A stretch of 20,943 bases of DNA, taken from a virus. This document shows positions 15,211 to 20,943 of the stretch, in pieces; the stretch's first letter is position 1, and each line of letters opens with the position of its first letter. The notes under the pieces were generated by a model, which was not told the DNA's origin, searched no databases, and saw nothing but the letters and a program-made list of their open reading frames with translations. Made by a program: the position numbers and the translations under genes. Location: the IMG/VR virus record IMGVR_UViG_3300033146_001429, positions 1-20,943 of that record; one strand, given 5' to 3'.

Positions 15211-16835
15211 TGCTCTCCCAATTTTTCCAAGATGCTGTCAGCCGCAACTGGCCCACTAATTTTCTGGGCGGCATCTGCTAATGCCGGAGCATTCTCAATC
15301 TGTTTCTGTTTTTCCATTGCTTCGGCGCGGGCAATCCGCTCCTCTTCTACAACATCTGCATCTTTTAAAACGCGCATGACTCCGCTATTTGCATGGTTCA
15401 GAACCTTCAGCAACTTGTCGCCGTCGATATAATCAAAGCTCTCTGCCAGTTGCGGAACGCCCTGTGCCAGTTCTGCCATTATTCGGATTGTGTCTACCGA
15501 ACCCCGAGCCTCTAGCCCCTTGGATGCCATGCTAAGCCGACCAATGTAGTCCACTTCGTAGCTGGGATCATTATTAAGTGCGGCAGGTGGAGCTGGAAGT
15601 TTATTTGCCTTTGCCGCCATGTAATAAACCGTTTCCATGATCGGCGATACGTGTTCGTCTAGGTATCGCGAAACGAAAGGAGTCAAGGCAAGCATATCTG
15701 TTTGCTCTCGAACATTCGCTTCATATGCAGTCATATTTCGATAATCGTCGAGCGGTCGAAATAAGTGATTGTAGAACATCCGCTTAATTTGCGCGTCATG
15801 CAATTCGTACATGTCCATCGCAATGCCCGGGTCGCCATTGTGGTCAAGACGCTCTGGCTTCCCGTTCGGGTTGCTCGTGCGCCATTTGATTTTTGCACCT
15901 GCCCGACTACTCAAACCCTTCACGCTGTCGTCATCCGGCAACAACCATTGCGGGTTTGAGTGTTGCTCTGCGCTGACAATAGCAGATCGGAAAATTACAT
16001 TCGCGCGGCGGGCGGTTGCCAAGCACATGCTCATGGGTCCACGACCATAAACCTCGTCATTGCCCTTGGTAAAGCGGCTGACCTTGTACGGATTGTTGTC
16101 AAACCCGCCTTCTTTTACAATTTTCTGCGTCTTCCGGCAGACATAATAGGACGCAATCGGCTTTTTATCGCTTCGCTTGGAGCCTACCTTGTAGTCTGCC
16201 CTCGGTGAGACGAGGTGAACAAACATATGTTTGTTGTCTCGGTGCTCGTTCGCATCATCCACAATGGTAGCATCAAGGTTTTTTACTCCAAATTGTTGCA
16301 CAGCTTGGCGCGCAGTCAGCGTAAATTCGCGCCCAACGGTGTCAACGCGCCCAAGATTGTCCTCCTCAACGACTATTCTACCAATAGTGAAGTTTCGGAA
16401 GCGGAAAACATTGTCCTCGTCTTCCTCAACACTTAAACAGTTTGTGCCAAAGGCTCCCATTGCCAGAAGTGCTTGAAACTCCTCTGTTGAGAAATTGGAC
16501 TTCAAAAGAAGCTGATAGATTATTCGAGAAACTTCCTCAAAATAATCCGCAACGCCCTTCTGATCCATCATTGCGGGGTCGGGGTGGCGATAATTTGCCC
16601 AAACCACGTTCGGTGGGAACATGTTCGCAAAAAATCCGGAAGCAAAGGTGAGGTTCGCTTCGACGCATGTGTCGATCATTCGTTGGGGCGGTTTCTCTGC
16701 CCCCGCCGTCCGCACCGCATTGATATTGTCATTTGTCGGCCAACACCAATCGGCGGACTCTTGCCAGAGTGATTCCCAATTCGAGCGTTTTTCTTTGAGG
16801 GTATCAAACCGCTTAATTATTTGTTGTCCGGTCAT
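15207..16835 (-). CDS. Portal protein, T7-like head-tail connector (542 aa)
   Basis: The size and the order of motifs fit the podovirus portal family (T7 gp8, 536 aa). Seen in order: an N-terminal helix with WESLWQESADWCWP, the MIDTCVEANLTFASGFFANM region followed by FPPNVVWANYRHPD, a central part with EEFQALLAMGAFGTNCLSVE, wing beta strands (FRFRNFTIGRIVVEEDNLGR), a NPYKVSRFTKGNDEVYGRGP motif, the crown-stem region AIVSAEQHSNPQWLLPDD, and near the end MTAYEANVREQTDMLALTP and a Gln/Ala-rich helical tail. Twelve copies would form the ring through which DNA is packaged and to which the adaptor binds. Only a weak GGAT is visible as ribosome-binding site. The end overlaps the Bbp19-like gene by ATGA. 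Confidence 0.9.
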   Translation of the reverse strand: MTGQQIIKRFDTLKEKRSNWESLWQESADWCWPTNDNINAVRTAGAEKPPQRMIDTCVEANLTFASGFFANMFPPNVVWANYRHPDPAMMDQKGVADYFEEVSRIIYQLLLKSNFSTEEFQALLAMGAFGTNCLSVEEDEDNVFRFRNFTIGRIVVEEDNLGRVDTVGREFTLTARQAVQQFGVKNLDATIVDDANEHRDNKHMFVHLVSPRADYKVGSKRSDKKPIASYYVCRKTQKIVKEGGFDNNPYKVSRFTKGNDEVYGRGPMSMCLATARRANVIFRSAIVSAEQHSNPQWLLPDDDSVKGLSSRAGAKIKWRTSNPNGKPERLDHNGDPGIAMDMYELHDAQIKRMFYNHLFRPLDDYRNMTAYEANVREQTDMLALTPFVSRYLDEHVSPIMETVYYMAAKANKLPAPPAALNNDPSYEVDYIGRLSMASKGLEARGSVDTIRIMAELAQGVPQLAESFDYIDGDKLLKVLNHANSGVMRVLKDADVVEEERIARAEAMEKQKQIENAPALADAAQKISGPVAADSILEKLGEQ

Positions 16836-16851
16836 AATGATTTATCCAGCA

Positions 16852-17223
16852 CTAGCTGATCGTGGCATCTCCACCCACGAAATACCAGTACGTGCCATCT
16901 GAAATCAGCTCTACATATTCGTTTGCGGACGAGAAGGTAATCGTGGTGCCGTCAACAAACGAAGCCGGTGTCACCGTAACGCCGCCCGTAACATTAATCG
17001 CCTTGATACAAATACCCTGCCCAGTTGCCCCTGTGGCGAGGGTCATGTCTACCGCGGCAACATTCCCGTTAAGAATCGCGAACCTGTCTGTAAGCGCAAT
17101 CGCGCCGTCCAGTGAATAGGTCGTGACGTTACCCGTTAACCTCCCGTCTTTATCCAGTTTTTGGATTCTCGCGGCCACTTCTTTCTGAACCTCGCCCATC
17201 CACACATCTTTGCTAATATCCAT
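16852..17223 (-). CDS. Small beta-rich phage protein before the portal (123 aa)
   Basis: I chose the ATG at 17223 because GGAGAT lies seven bases upstream. A start at 17268 would add 15 residues (MIRIKTITNKFWRWI) but has only a poor GGGG in front. The first 35 residues are a charged helix (WMGEVQKEVAARIQKLDKDG). The rest is beta-rich with Gly/Thr, and its end (FSSANEYVELISDGTYWYFV) has the pattern of short fibre or spike modules whose last strand is 'dGt.W.v.gG'. This suggests a small trimeric head- or tail-surface protein with an N-terminal attachment helix. No named family is recognised. It sits 16 bases before the portal gene. Confidence 0.7.
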   Translation of the reverse strand: MDISKDVWMGEVQKEVAARIQKLDKDGRLTGNVTTYSLDGAIALTDRFAILNGNVAAVDMTLATGATGQGICIKAINVTGGVTVTPASFVDGTTITFSSANEYVELISDGTYWYFVGGDATIS

Positions 17224-17272
17224 AATCCATCTCCAGAATTTATTTGTTATTGTTTTTATTCTTATCATCGCG

Positions 17273-17446
17273 CTACCCCAATACGGTTTTCTTCACGGTG
17301 GCGGGGGCGGCGGTGCTTTGCAGCATCGTTGTGGCGCGCCCCTGCGCTTCTTTTGCCCTCTTCCGCGTATATCCCTTTTGCGCCGTCGCATCTACTTCTT
17401 CCGGCGCGGCGGGGAGCGCGGCGGGGGGCTTTGGTTTTTTCGTCAT
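17273..17446 (-). CDS. Small basic phage protein between terminase and portal (57 aa)
   Basis: A short frame starting MTKKPKPPAALPAAPEEVDA and ending TVKKTVLG. The N-terminal half is Pro/Ala-rich, the middle is basic (KGYTRKRAKEAQGRATTM) and the end is a short conserved-looking tail. This pattern (proline-rich start, 'GR.[ST]T.L', final 'KK.[LV]LG') recalls a family of small proteins that often precede the portal gene in podoviruses; function unknown. The ATG at 17446 overlaps the previous stop by ATGA and has GAGAGG upstream. The coupling, the purine-rich site and the family pattern support it despite the length. Its codons are clearly more GC-rich than those of its neighbours. Confidence 0.75.
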   Translation of the reverse strand: MTKKPKPPAALPAAPEEVDATAQKGYTRKRAKEAQGRATTMLQSTAAPATVKKTVLG

Positions 17447-17751
17447 TTCATTATCCTCTCGAATCGATCCATCGGCACATACCGAAGTTTGCCGTCGTTG
17501 CGCTCATAGGCCACGTAGGCCATTCGTTCAGAGCTATTAAATATGCGTTTCAAATTTCCCACAGCGATATATATAAACCATGTATCGGATTTGTCAACAC
17601 TCTTGGGTGATCTCGTTTTGTACCCAGCAATGAATCCGTTCGCGTCGCAATGCACTTCCCCTCGCTCCAAACAATCGCGCACCACAGCCGCAACAGCTTC
17701 CTCGTCACCGCCATACATCGCCACAACTTCATCATACCACGAATTCTTCAT
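17443..17751 (-). CDS. Hypothetical phage protein after the terminase (102 aa)
   Basis: It starts at 17751, 20 bases inside the terminase gene, with GAGG six bases before the ATG. The N-terminal 35 residues form a helix (YDEVVAMYGGDEEAVAAVVR). The second half is beta-type with aromatic residues: DTWFIYIAVGNLKRIFNSSE, then MAYVAYERNDGKLRYVPMDR. The ending 'aW.ayeR..k.RyvP.dR....m' resembles small proteins coded next to the large terminase in many podoviruses, for which no function is known to me. Its fixed place between terminase and portal suggests a packaging or connector accessory part. It is linked to the next gene by ATGA. Confidence 0.7.
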   Translation of the reverse strand: MKNSWYDEVVAMYGGDEEAVAAVVRDCLERGEVHCDANGFIAGYKTRSPKSVDKSDTWFIYIAVGNLKRIFNSSERMAYVAYERNDGKLRYVPMDRFERIMK

Positions 17752-19210
17752 ACAAAACCTCGTCCGCCTCCTCGCGCATCTCCCCCCAAAAGTGCTTCTG
17801 CGTCATTACTTCCGCCAGCAAATACGGCTCAATTAAGTTCAAGTGCTTGGCCATGACCATCACCCTGAAACTGTCCGCCGCGTGACTTGCGCCCCCGCAC
17901 TGCATACACGTATTGCTGTGACACGGCTTCCCTGTGCTCTCCCGCTCGTGATAATTCCCCAACGCCTGTGTTAGCTTTGATGTCCGAGTTTTATCAAAAA
18001 TAATTTTTGGCAAAGTCCGCCGCACAATCTCTATATCGTTGGCTGTGAATTGAGTTTTTGGCACATATCGAACCTTTTCCCCGTAAATTCTCTCCGCTGT
18101 ATCGCCGCTACTCTCCCCCGTGTATTCATTCCGCCGCTTTCCATCATGCGGAAAGAAGTGGCCGCCATATTGATACCCCAATCCCTGCAAATATTCCCAG
18201 TAATGCCCGCGCTTCTTTCCTCTATTCTCATAATAATCCACGACCTTTAACCGTCCAGCCACTATGTCGGCTTGCGCGAAGGTGATGCACGTCTCATCGC
18301 TACTCTCCCCTACCCCTCCCAAGTCCCAAAACGTATAAACAGGCTGGCTACGTGGGTCTAAATCCGCATATTCCACCCGCTCCATCTCATATCCGTAATA
18401 GCTGTTGGTCACATGGCTCACCGCATCATTCAAAAACTCCTGACGCGCCAAACTCTGGCTCATAACCCCGCTATCTATCAGGTCTTGAACATTGTAAAAC
18501 GTCCGATTCTGCACGTTCAGGTACTTTGGATTGTTCACAAACGGCAGAAGCTCCGGATTAATGTCGTATTCAGGGCTACACCAGCAATATAATTTCGTGT
18601 CCGTCGGCTTCAACCAGCTCGTGTACCATGCCGGATCGTTGCGATTGCGCTCCATCATGTCATATAACTGATTGTTCTTCCCCCGCATCGTCCCATTCAT
18701 CCACAAAAACGCGTCGTTCTGCTTAATAATAGGCATCACATACCCAATCACATCAGGCTTGTGCAAAGAAAATTCTGACAACACTATCCCAGAGGAGGTC
18801 GCACCAACGAAGTCACCTCCATCTGTGCCGCCCAAAAATATCACCGATCCATTCACCAACTCTATAAAATAATCCGTGGAGTTTTTCCGCTTCACTATCT
18901 CTTTCGGGAAAATTACATCCAGCAACGCGCCGCTCCGATGGTTCCCTGCGTAATCCGTCACATCTATCTGCGCGTCCCAAACCACACGACTCGCCCACTT
19001 CCGCGTAGGAAGCATGTAATGATATATCCCGCGCTTTGCTATAGCCATCAAACTCAACATACTTAAATGTACTAAGTCTTTGCCACCACGACGGTGATAG
19101 CTCAACAGGCTGTATTGACACCCGCTCGAATTCGCCCGCCACGCTGGATATTGATAATGCAGAGGCTCAATCTGCGGCAATCGTATTATTCGCTTCGCTT
19201 TCGCTTCCAT
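17732..19210 (-). CDS. Large terminase subunit, DNA-packaging ATPase and nuclease (492 aa)
   Basis: The ATPase part shows a Walker A variant SYHRRGGKDL (37-46), a Walker B GIVLSEFS with the catalytic Glu at 146, and the coupling motif WMNGT (170-174). The nuclease part has the expected acidic residues: Asp296 in FWDLGG, Asp356 in FFPHDG and Asp446 in HAADSFR. It cuts concatemeric DNA and drives it through the portal. It is shorter than T7 gp19 (586 aa) but complete. An unusual cysteine group (CHSNTCMQCGG, residues 430-440) sits right before the last nuclease Asp. The start ATG at 19210 has GAGGGG five bases upstream and lies inside the end of the preceding small gene. Confidence 0.92.
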   Translation of the reverse strand: MEAKAKRIIRLPQIEPLHYQYPAWRANSSGCQYSLLSYHRRGGKDLVHLSMLSLMAIAKRGIYHYMLPTRKWASRVVWDAQIDVTDYAGNHRSGALLDVIFPKEIVKRKNSTDYFIELVNGSVIFLGGTDGGDFVGATSSGIVLSEFSLHKPDVIGYVMPIIKQNDAFLWMNGTMRGKNNQLYDMMERNRNDPAWYTSWLKPTDTKLYCWCSPEYDINPELLPFVNNPKYLNVQNRTFYNVQDLIDSGVMSQSLARQEFLNDAVSHVTNSYYGYEMERVEYADLDPRSQPVYTFWDLGGVGESSDETCITFAQADIVAGRLKVVDYYENRGKKRGHYWEYLQGLGYQYGGHFFPHDGKRRNEYTGESSGDTAERIYGEKVRYVPKTQFTANDIEIVRRTLPKIIFDKTRTSKLTQALGNYHERESTGKPCHSNTCMQCGGASHAADSFRVMVMAKHLNLIEPYLLAEVMTQKHFWGEMREEADEVLYEEFVV

Positions 19211-19350
19211 TCTATCCCCTCATACCCCGACCGATACGCTTTGTCGTTATACCCAGCTCGACGACCACTCTTCGGCGACCCTGCAGCTCGACGCGCTTCC
19301 CAACCTCGCTCTAATTCCGATTCCTGACTGTACTTCTTCGGTATGCTCAT
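19186..19350 (-). CDS. Small basic protein just before the terminase (54 aa)
   Basis: The frame begins with ATG at 19350 behind a near-perfect ribosome-binding site AGGAGGGAGC and ends 25 bases inside the terminase gene. The peptide (MSIPKKYSQESELERGWEAR, then RRAGYNDKAYRSGYEG and a KRKRSE end) is very basic and hydrophilic, fitting a DNA- or RNA-contacting helper. It is too short for the usual small terminase, although its position would suit one. I know no family for it. The strong site and the coupling with terminase make it likely to be real. A reading in the same frame continues upstream to the tiny ORF at 19387-19479, separated by one TAA. Confidence 0.65.
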   Translation of the reverse strand: MSIPKKYSQESELERGWEARRAAGSPKSGRRAGYNDKAYRSGYEGIEWKRKRSE

Positions 19351-19496
19351 GCTCCCTCCTGAAATATCCCATCCCGATGACGGGGTTTAAATAAGACGCT
19401 CTGTAGATAAGTCCTGCCCGATGGGGTGGGGTGCTGCACCCCCCTGCCCCCTGGAATTGCTTTTGATTGCATCGGCCATGGAGAGCTGGCGGTCAT
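19347..19496 (-). CDS. Possible tiny coupled ORF (49 aa)
   Basis: An ATG at 19496 overlaps the stop of the candidate small terminase gene (ATGA), and its own stop overlaps the start of the 54-aa gene, again as ATGA. Having this coupling at both ends is the typical joint of this operon and argues for translation. The peptide (MTASSPWPMQSKAIPGGRG..., ending HRDGIFQEGA) has no recognisable pattern. It crosses a strong GC-rich hairpin at 19428-19442. A different frame of the same DNA (19387-19479) is a rival candidate. Confidence 0.35.
   Translation of the reverse strand: MTASSPWPMQSKAIPGGRGVQHPTPSGRTYLQSVLFKPRHRDGIFQEGA
19387..19479 (-). CDS. Rival tiny ORF in another frame (30 aa)
   Basis: ATG at 19479 opens a 30-codon frame, MADAIKSNSRGQGGAAPHPI and then GQDLSTERLI, which has a more protein-like composition than the overlapping 49-aa frame. 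The same frame is open upstream to a TGA at 19560-19558 (with KPKPRGKTSTSTEDDRQLS before the Met), but no standard start codon occurs in that stretch. No ribosome-binding site is visible. After its TAA the frame runs on directly into the 54-aa gene. At most one of the two frames is likely to be the main product. Confidence 0.3.
   Translation of the reverse strand: MADAIKSNSRGQGGAAPHPIGQDLSTERLI
19428..19442. other. GC-rich perfect hairpin
   Basis: GGGGTG-CTG-CACCCC on the plus strand is a six-base-pair perfect stem with a three-base loop. Further G and C runs on both sides allow a longer imperfect stem. No T-run follows on either strand, so it is not a classical terminator. It lies in the short stretch between the candidate small terminase and the small genes before the large terminase. 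Confidence 0.55.
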
Positions 19497-20038
19497 CCTC
19501 TGTGCTCGTGCTGGTCTTGCCGCGCGGTTTCGGTTTCAGTGTCGCTGGTGTCGTCGCTCAACTCGCCGTGAGCGTCACCGATGCTAGAGGAGCGGGGCTG
19601 ATGCCCATCGGTTGCGCTGGTTGCGGCGGAGCTGGTGCCGTCGGTGCCGAACGAGGGGAGCGCGGGCGGGCGGGCAAGCGGACAATCTGCGCACTGGCTG
19701 CGGTAGTCGATCGAATGAACCTCGATCTCACTGGCCGCGTCACCGATCTTGAGCAAGTCCCGAACCTCCTTCATCGCGGCGGCATTGCCGGACTCGGTTG
19801 CCGATTTGAGCTGGGCAATCAACCACGCACGGGCGTATGCTGGATCATCGAGGGGCTGCGTGCCTGTTGCGACCCCTTCAATGGCCTTATTTTGCTCCTC
19901 TTTTGTCGCGGATTGGATAGTAGCATAGATTATATCGCGATATTGCAGAGAGGATAGTGGTGCGGATTGATCGTCGGCTTTGGCTTTGATCGCGTAGGCT
20001 GCGGTTGTTGCGGTTGAGTATGCGAGGGAATTATCCAT
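19493..20038 (-). CDS. Candidate terminase small subunit (181 aa)
   Basis: I start it at ATG 20038. A TTG at 20074 would add 12 residues, but that TTG is itself part of a good -35 box. Residues 10-110 are helical, and a segment reading ARAWLIAQLKSATESGNAAA followed by MKEVRDLLKIGD resembles the C-terminal oligomerisation helices of small terminases ('L......gn..A...v..LL...G'). It is followed by RSQCADCPL (a CxxC) and a Ser/Thr/Asp-rich disordered tail. Position upstream of the large terminase also fits. No clear helix-turn-helix is seen, so the call is tentative. There is no Shine-Dalgarno sequence, and the -10 box ends seven bases before the ATG, suggesting a leaderless message. The stop overlaps the next ORF by ATGA. 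Confidence 0.5.
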   Translation of the reverse strand: MDNSLAYSTATTAAYAIKAKADDQSAPLSSLQYRDIIYATIQSATKEEQNKAIEGVATGTQPLDDPAYARAWLIAQLKSATESGNAAAMKEVRDLLKIGDAASEIEVHSIDYRSQCADCPLARPPALPSFGTDGTSSAATSATDGHQPRSSSIGDAHGELSDDTSDTETETARQDQHEHRG

Positions 20039-20045
20039 GCGGGGA

Positions 20046-20074
20046 TGTATGCGCTTATTTAGATTTGATGTCAA
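20046..20074 (-). promoter_or_regulatory. Candidate sigma70 promoter placed right at the start codon
   Basis: TTGACA (20074-20069, perfect -35) is followed after 17 bases by CATACA (20051-20046, three of six). The ATG of the downstream gene begins seven bases after the -10 box, so transcription would start at or next to the A of the start codon. Confidence 0.4.
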
Positions 20075-20137
20075 GAGCGGGGTTTCGGTGGAAGAGTGCG
20101 GATGGCTGGGGCGGTTGAACTGGTTGTGCTTAAATCA

Positions 20138-20184
20138 GTTTTAGCGAATCGGGTTTTTGAAGTCAAGCGGGGGGGCGTTGACTT
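20138..20184 (-). promoter_or_regulatory. Candidate promoter with an inverted repeat over its -35 box
   Basis: TTGACT (20166-20161) is followed after 17 bases by TAAAAC (20143-20138, four of six). The -35 box is one arm of a perfect seven-base inverted repeat, AAGTCAA (20160-20166) and TTGACTT (20178-20184), around an 11-base G-run spacer. This could be an operator that controls the promoter. It lies in the 151-base gap between the two rightmost minus-strand genes, where I see no convincing minus-strand gene. Confidence 0.35.
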
Positions 20185-20226
20185 GGGAGGGCAAACCTAT
20201 GATCGAGGCAATAATAGCGCAACGGA

Positions 20227-20445
20227 TTAAGATCCAGATTTATTAGCGCGGTCGATTGCGAGGGCAAAACGCGCAAGCTGGCCGGACTTGGTATCAGCGG
20301 CATCAATAGCATCGGCTCGATTAATTGGTTGACCAGTGCCGCGCTGGATCGTGGCAGCTAGGAGTTCGCGGCGTAAATCCTCGAGGTTTTCGTCTTTGTC
20401 GAAAATGCAAGTGTTTGGCGGTTTGCGAAGTCCTTTGATATTCAT
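20227..20445 (-). CDS. Hypothetical phage protein (72 aa), probably leaderless
   Basis: I choose ATG 20445. A longer reading from 20748 would add about 100 residues, but these would be antisense to the plus-strand gene and its control region and would run over two promoter candidates. The peptide starts MNIKGLRKPPNTCIFDKDEN and continues as charged helices (LEDLRRELLAATIQRG; GQLARFALAIDRANK). I recognise no family. It could be a small regulator or a DNA-packaging helper; its place as first gene of the late operon allows either. There is no ribosome-binding site, and the consensus TATAAT ends seven bases before the ATG, so the mRNA would begin at the start codon. The stop is followed by a 151-base gap with another promoter. 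Confidence 0.55.
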   Translation of the reverse strand: MNIKGLRKPPNTCIFDKDENLEDLRRELLAATIQRGTGQPINRADAIDAADTKSGQLARFALAIDRANKSGS

Positions 20446-20452
20446 GGCGGGA

Positions 20453-20481
20453 ATTATAGCGGGGTCGGTGATGGTTTGCAA
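20453..20481 (-). promoter_or_regulatory. Strong sigma70-type promoter for the minus-strand operon
   Basis: TTGCAA (20481-20476) is followed after exactly 17 bases by a perfect TATAAT (20458-20453). It points towards the 72-aa gene, whose ATG lies seven bases after the -10 box. This is the best promoter match in the window and probably the main entry for transcription of the minus-strand genes. Confidence 0.6.
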
Positions 20482-20536
20482 GTGGTCGATTGTTCGCGCG
20501 TGGTGTGTTTTCGGGGTGATTTCGGGGAGGGAAAAG

Positions 20537-20560
20537 GATTTATTTCGATTTATTTTCGAT
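20537..20560. repeat. Short AT-rich tandem repeat in the divergent control region
   Basis: GATTTATTTC is followed directly by GATTTATTTTC and a partial third GATT. It lies in the 247-base gap between the divergent genes (20446-20692). That gap also holds the two facing-away promoters and two copies of GTTTGCAA (20475-20481 region and 20583-20590). It may be a protein-binding site or part of an unwinding region. Confidence 0.4.
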
Positions 20561-20591
20561 TGTAAAGCGTTGGGGTGTAGGTGTTTGCAAC

Positions 20592-20620
20592 TTGCGGTTA
20601 TATTATTGTTATTATATAGT
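20592..20620 (+). promoter_or_regulatory. Sigma70-type promoter for the plus-strand gene
   Basis: TTGCGG (20592-20597) is followed after 17 bases by TATAGT (20615-20620). A transcript would start near 20627 and have a leader of about 66 bases with a good ribosome-binding site. It is divergent from the minus-strand promoter 110 bases to its left. Confidence 0.5.
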
Positions 20621-20692
20621 TGCCATAAGGCGGGGATCTGGTAAATTGATACCCAGATGAGAGACAAACACACAACAAAAGGAGCAGAAAGA

Positions 20693-20943
20693 ATGAAAAA
20701 GATGAACACAATCGAAGCACTATCCAACCGCCGTACAGCCGCCCACAACAGACTGGCCGAAAAATATAACGCGCTGAGAAAAGAGTTTGGGGAGCTAGAA
20801 TACGAGGGTTATAAAATCGCGTTGGCCGAAGATGCAGGAATGACCAATCGGGGAACCAACCCGACCGAGGCCGTCATGGTAGCGGACATCCTCGCATATC
20901 AGCCATCAACCGGCGCGTGGGCCAATGGAAGGATCTATTGGCC
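20693..20943 (+). CDS. Hypothetical plus-strand phage protein, 5' part only (runs off the right edge)
   Basis: The ATG at 20693 has AAAAGGAG eight bases upstream, the best-spaced site of the region; a second ATG at 20702 is less well placed. The frame is open for 83 codons to the window edge. The N-terminus is a basic, probably coiled helix (MKKMNTIEALSNRRTAAHNR, then LAEKYNALRKEFGELEYEGY), followed by a more globular part (LAEDAGMTNRGTNPTEAVMV and QPSTGAWANGRIYW). No family is recognised. It is the only gene transcribed rightwards and so probably the first gene of an early or replication region lying outside the window. Its relation to the late operon is a divergent control region. Confidence 0.65.
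   Translation, partial: MKKMNTIEALSNRRTAAHNRLAEKYNALRKEFGELEYEGYKIALAEDAGMTNRGTNPTEAVMVADILAYQPSTGAWANGRIYW

Noticed and set aside
17224-17268. 15-residue N-terminal extension of the small beta-rich protein
   Set aside because: Open in frame, but the internal ATG at 17223 has a much better ribosome-binding site and spacing.
19428-19442. GC-rich hairpin as an intrinsic terminator
   Set aside because: No T-run follows on either strand, and terminating here would cut the terminase and all virion genes off from upstream promoters.
20102-20230. 42-codon plus-strand frame starting MAGAVELVVLKSVLANRV
   Set aside because: It fits the gap between two minus-strand genes and looks fairly protein-like, but has no good ribosome-binding site, opposes its neighbours and covers a promoter candidate. 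Conservation would be needed to accept it.
20446-20748. Long N-terminal extension of the 72-aa gene with an apparent membrane helix
   Set aside because: It would be antisense to the start of the plus-strand gene and cover both promoters; the ATG at 20445 directly behind a perfect -10 box is better supported.

Overview
The window is a piece of a tailed double-stranded DNA phage genome (or prophage) with a podovirus-type, T7-like virion module. Almost everything from position 1 to about 20445 is read from the minus strand as one tightly packed late operon. Only the last 250 bases carry a plus-strand gene, which is cut by the window edge. I see no integrase, tRNA, rRNA, CRISPR array, insertion sequence, lysis gene or phage RNA polymerase here. 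The host cannot be named from the sequence. The recognisable promoters are of bacterial sigma70 type, so host RNA polymerase probably transcribes the region.

Layout in the direction of transcription (right to left). Two short genes of uncertain role come first (20227-20445 and 19493-20038, the second a candidate small terminase), each with a sigma70-like promoter whose -10 box lies 7 bases before the ATG. One or two tiny ORFs follow (19347-19496), then a 54-residue basic protein (19186-19350). The packaging and connector block is large terminase (17732-19210), two small conserved-type genes (17443-17751 and 17273-17446), a small beta-rich protein (16852-17223) and portal (15207-16835). The head block is a Bbp19-like protein (14950-15210), scaffold (14088-14957), a structured leader (13914-14046), major capsid (12915-13913) and a candidate head decoration protein (12502-12891). 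The tail and ejection block is the adaptor (11774-12427), an IF2_N-like small protein (11469-11777), a tail nozzle with a probable beta-propeller insert (8293-11469), a cupin (7835-8290), a small internal virion protein (7335-7847) and a 2269-residue giant protein (526-7335). Two small genes close the window on the left (164-472 and the partial 1-164).

The genes form a coherent assembly line. Terminase packages DNA through the portal into a scaffold-guided capsid, the adaptor and nozzle close the head and form the short tail, and the internal proteins probably enter the cell with the DNA. Translational coupling is pervasive: many junctions are ATGA or TAATG overlaps.

The most unusual features are: a major-capsid leader in which nine bases are perfectly complementary to the ribosome-binding site; the apparently leaderless gene pair at the right; a translation-factor IF2_N-like domain inside a virion operon; and a repeated propeller-like insert in the nozzle. 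Function calls come from recognising family patterns by eye, without any database search.
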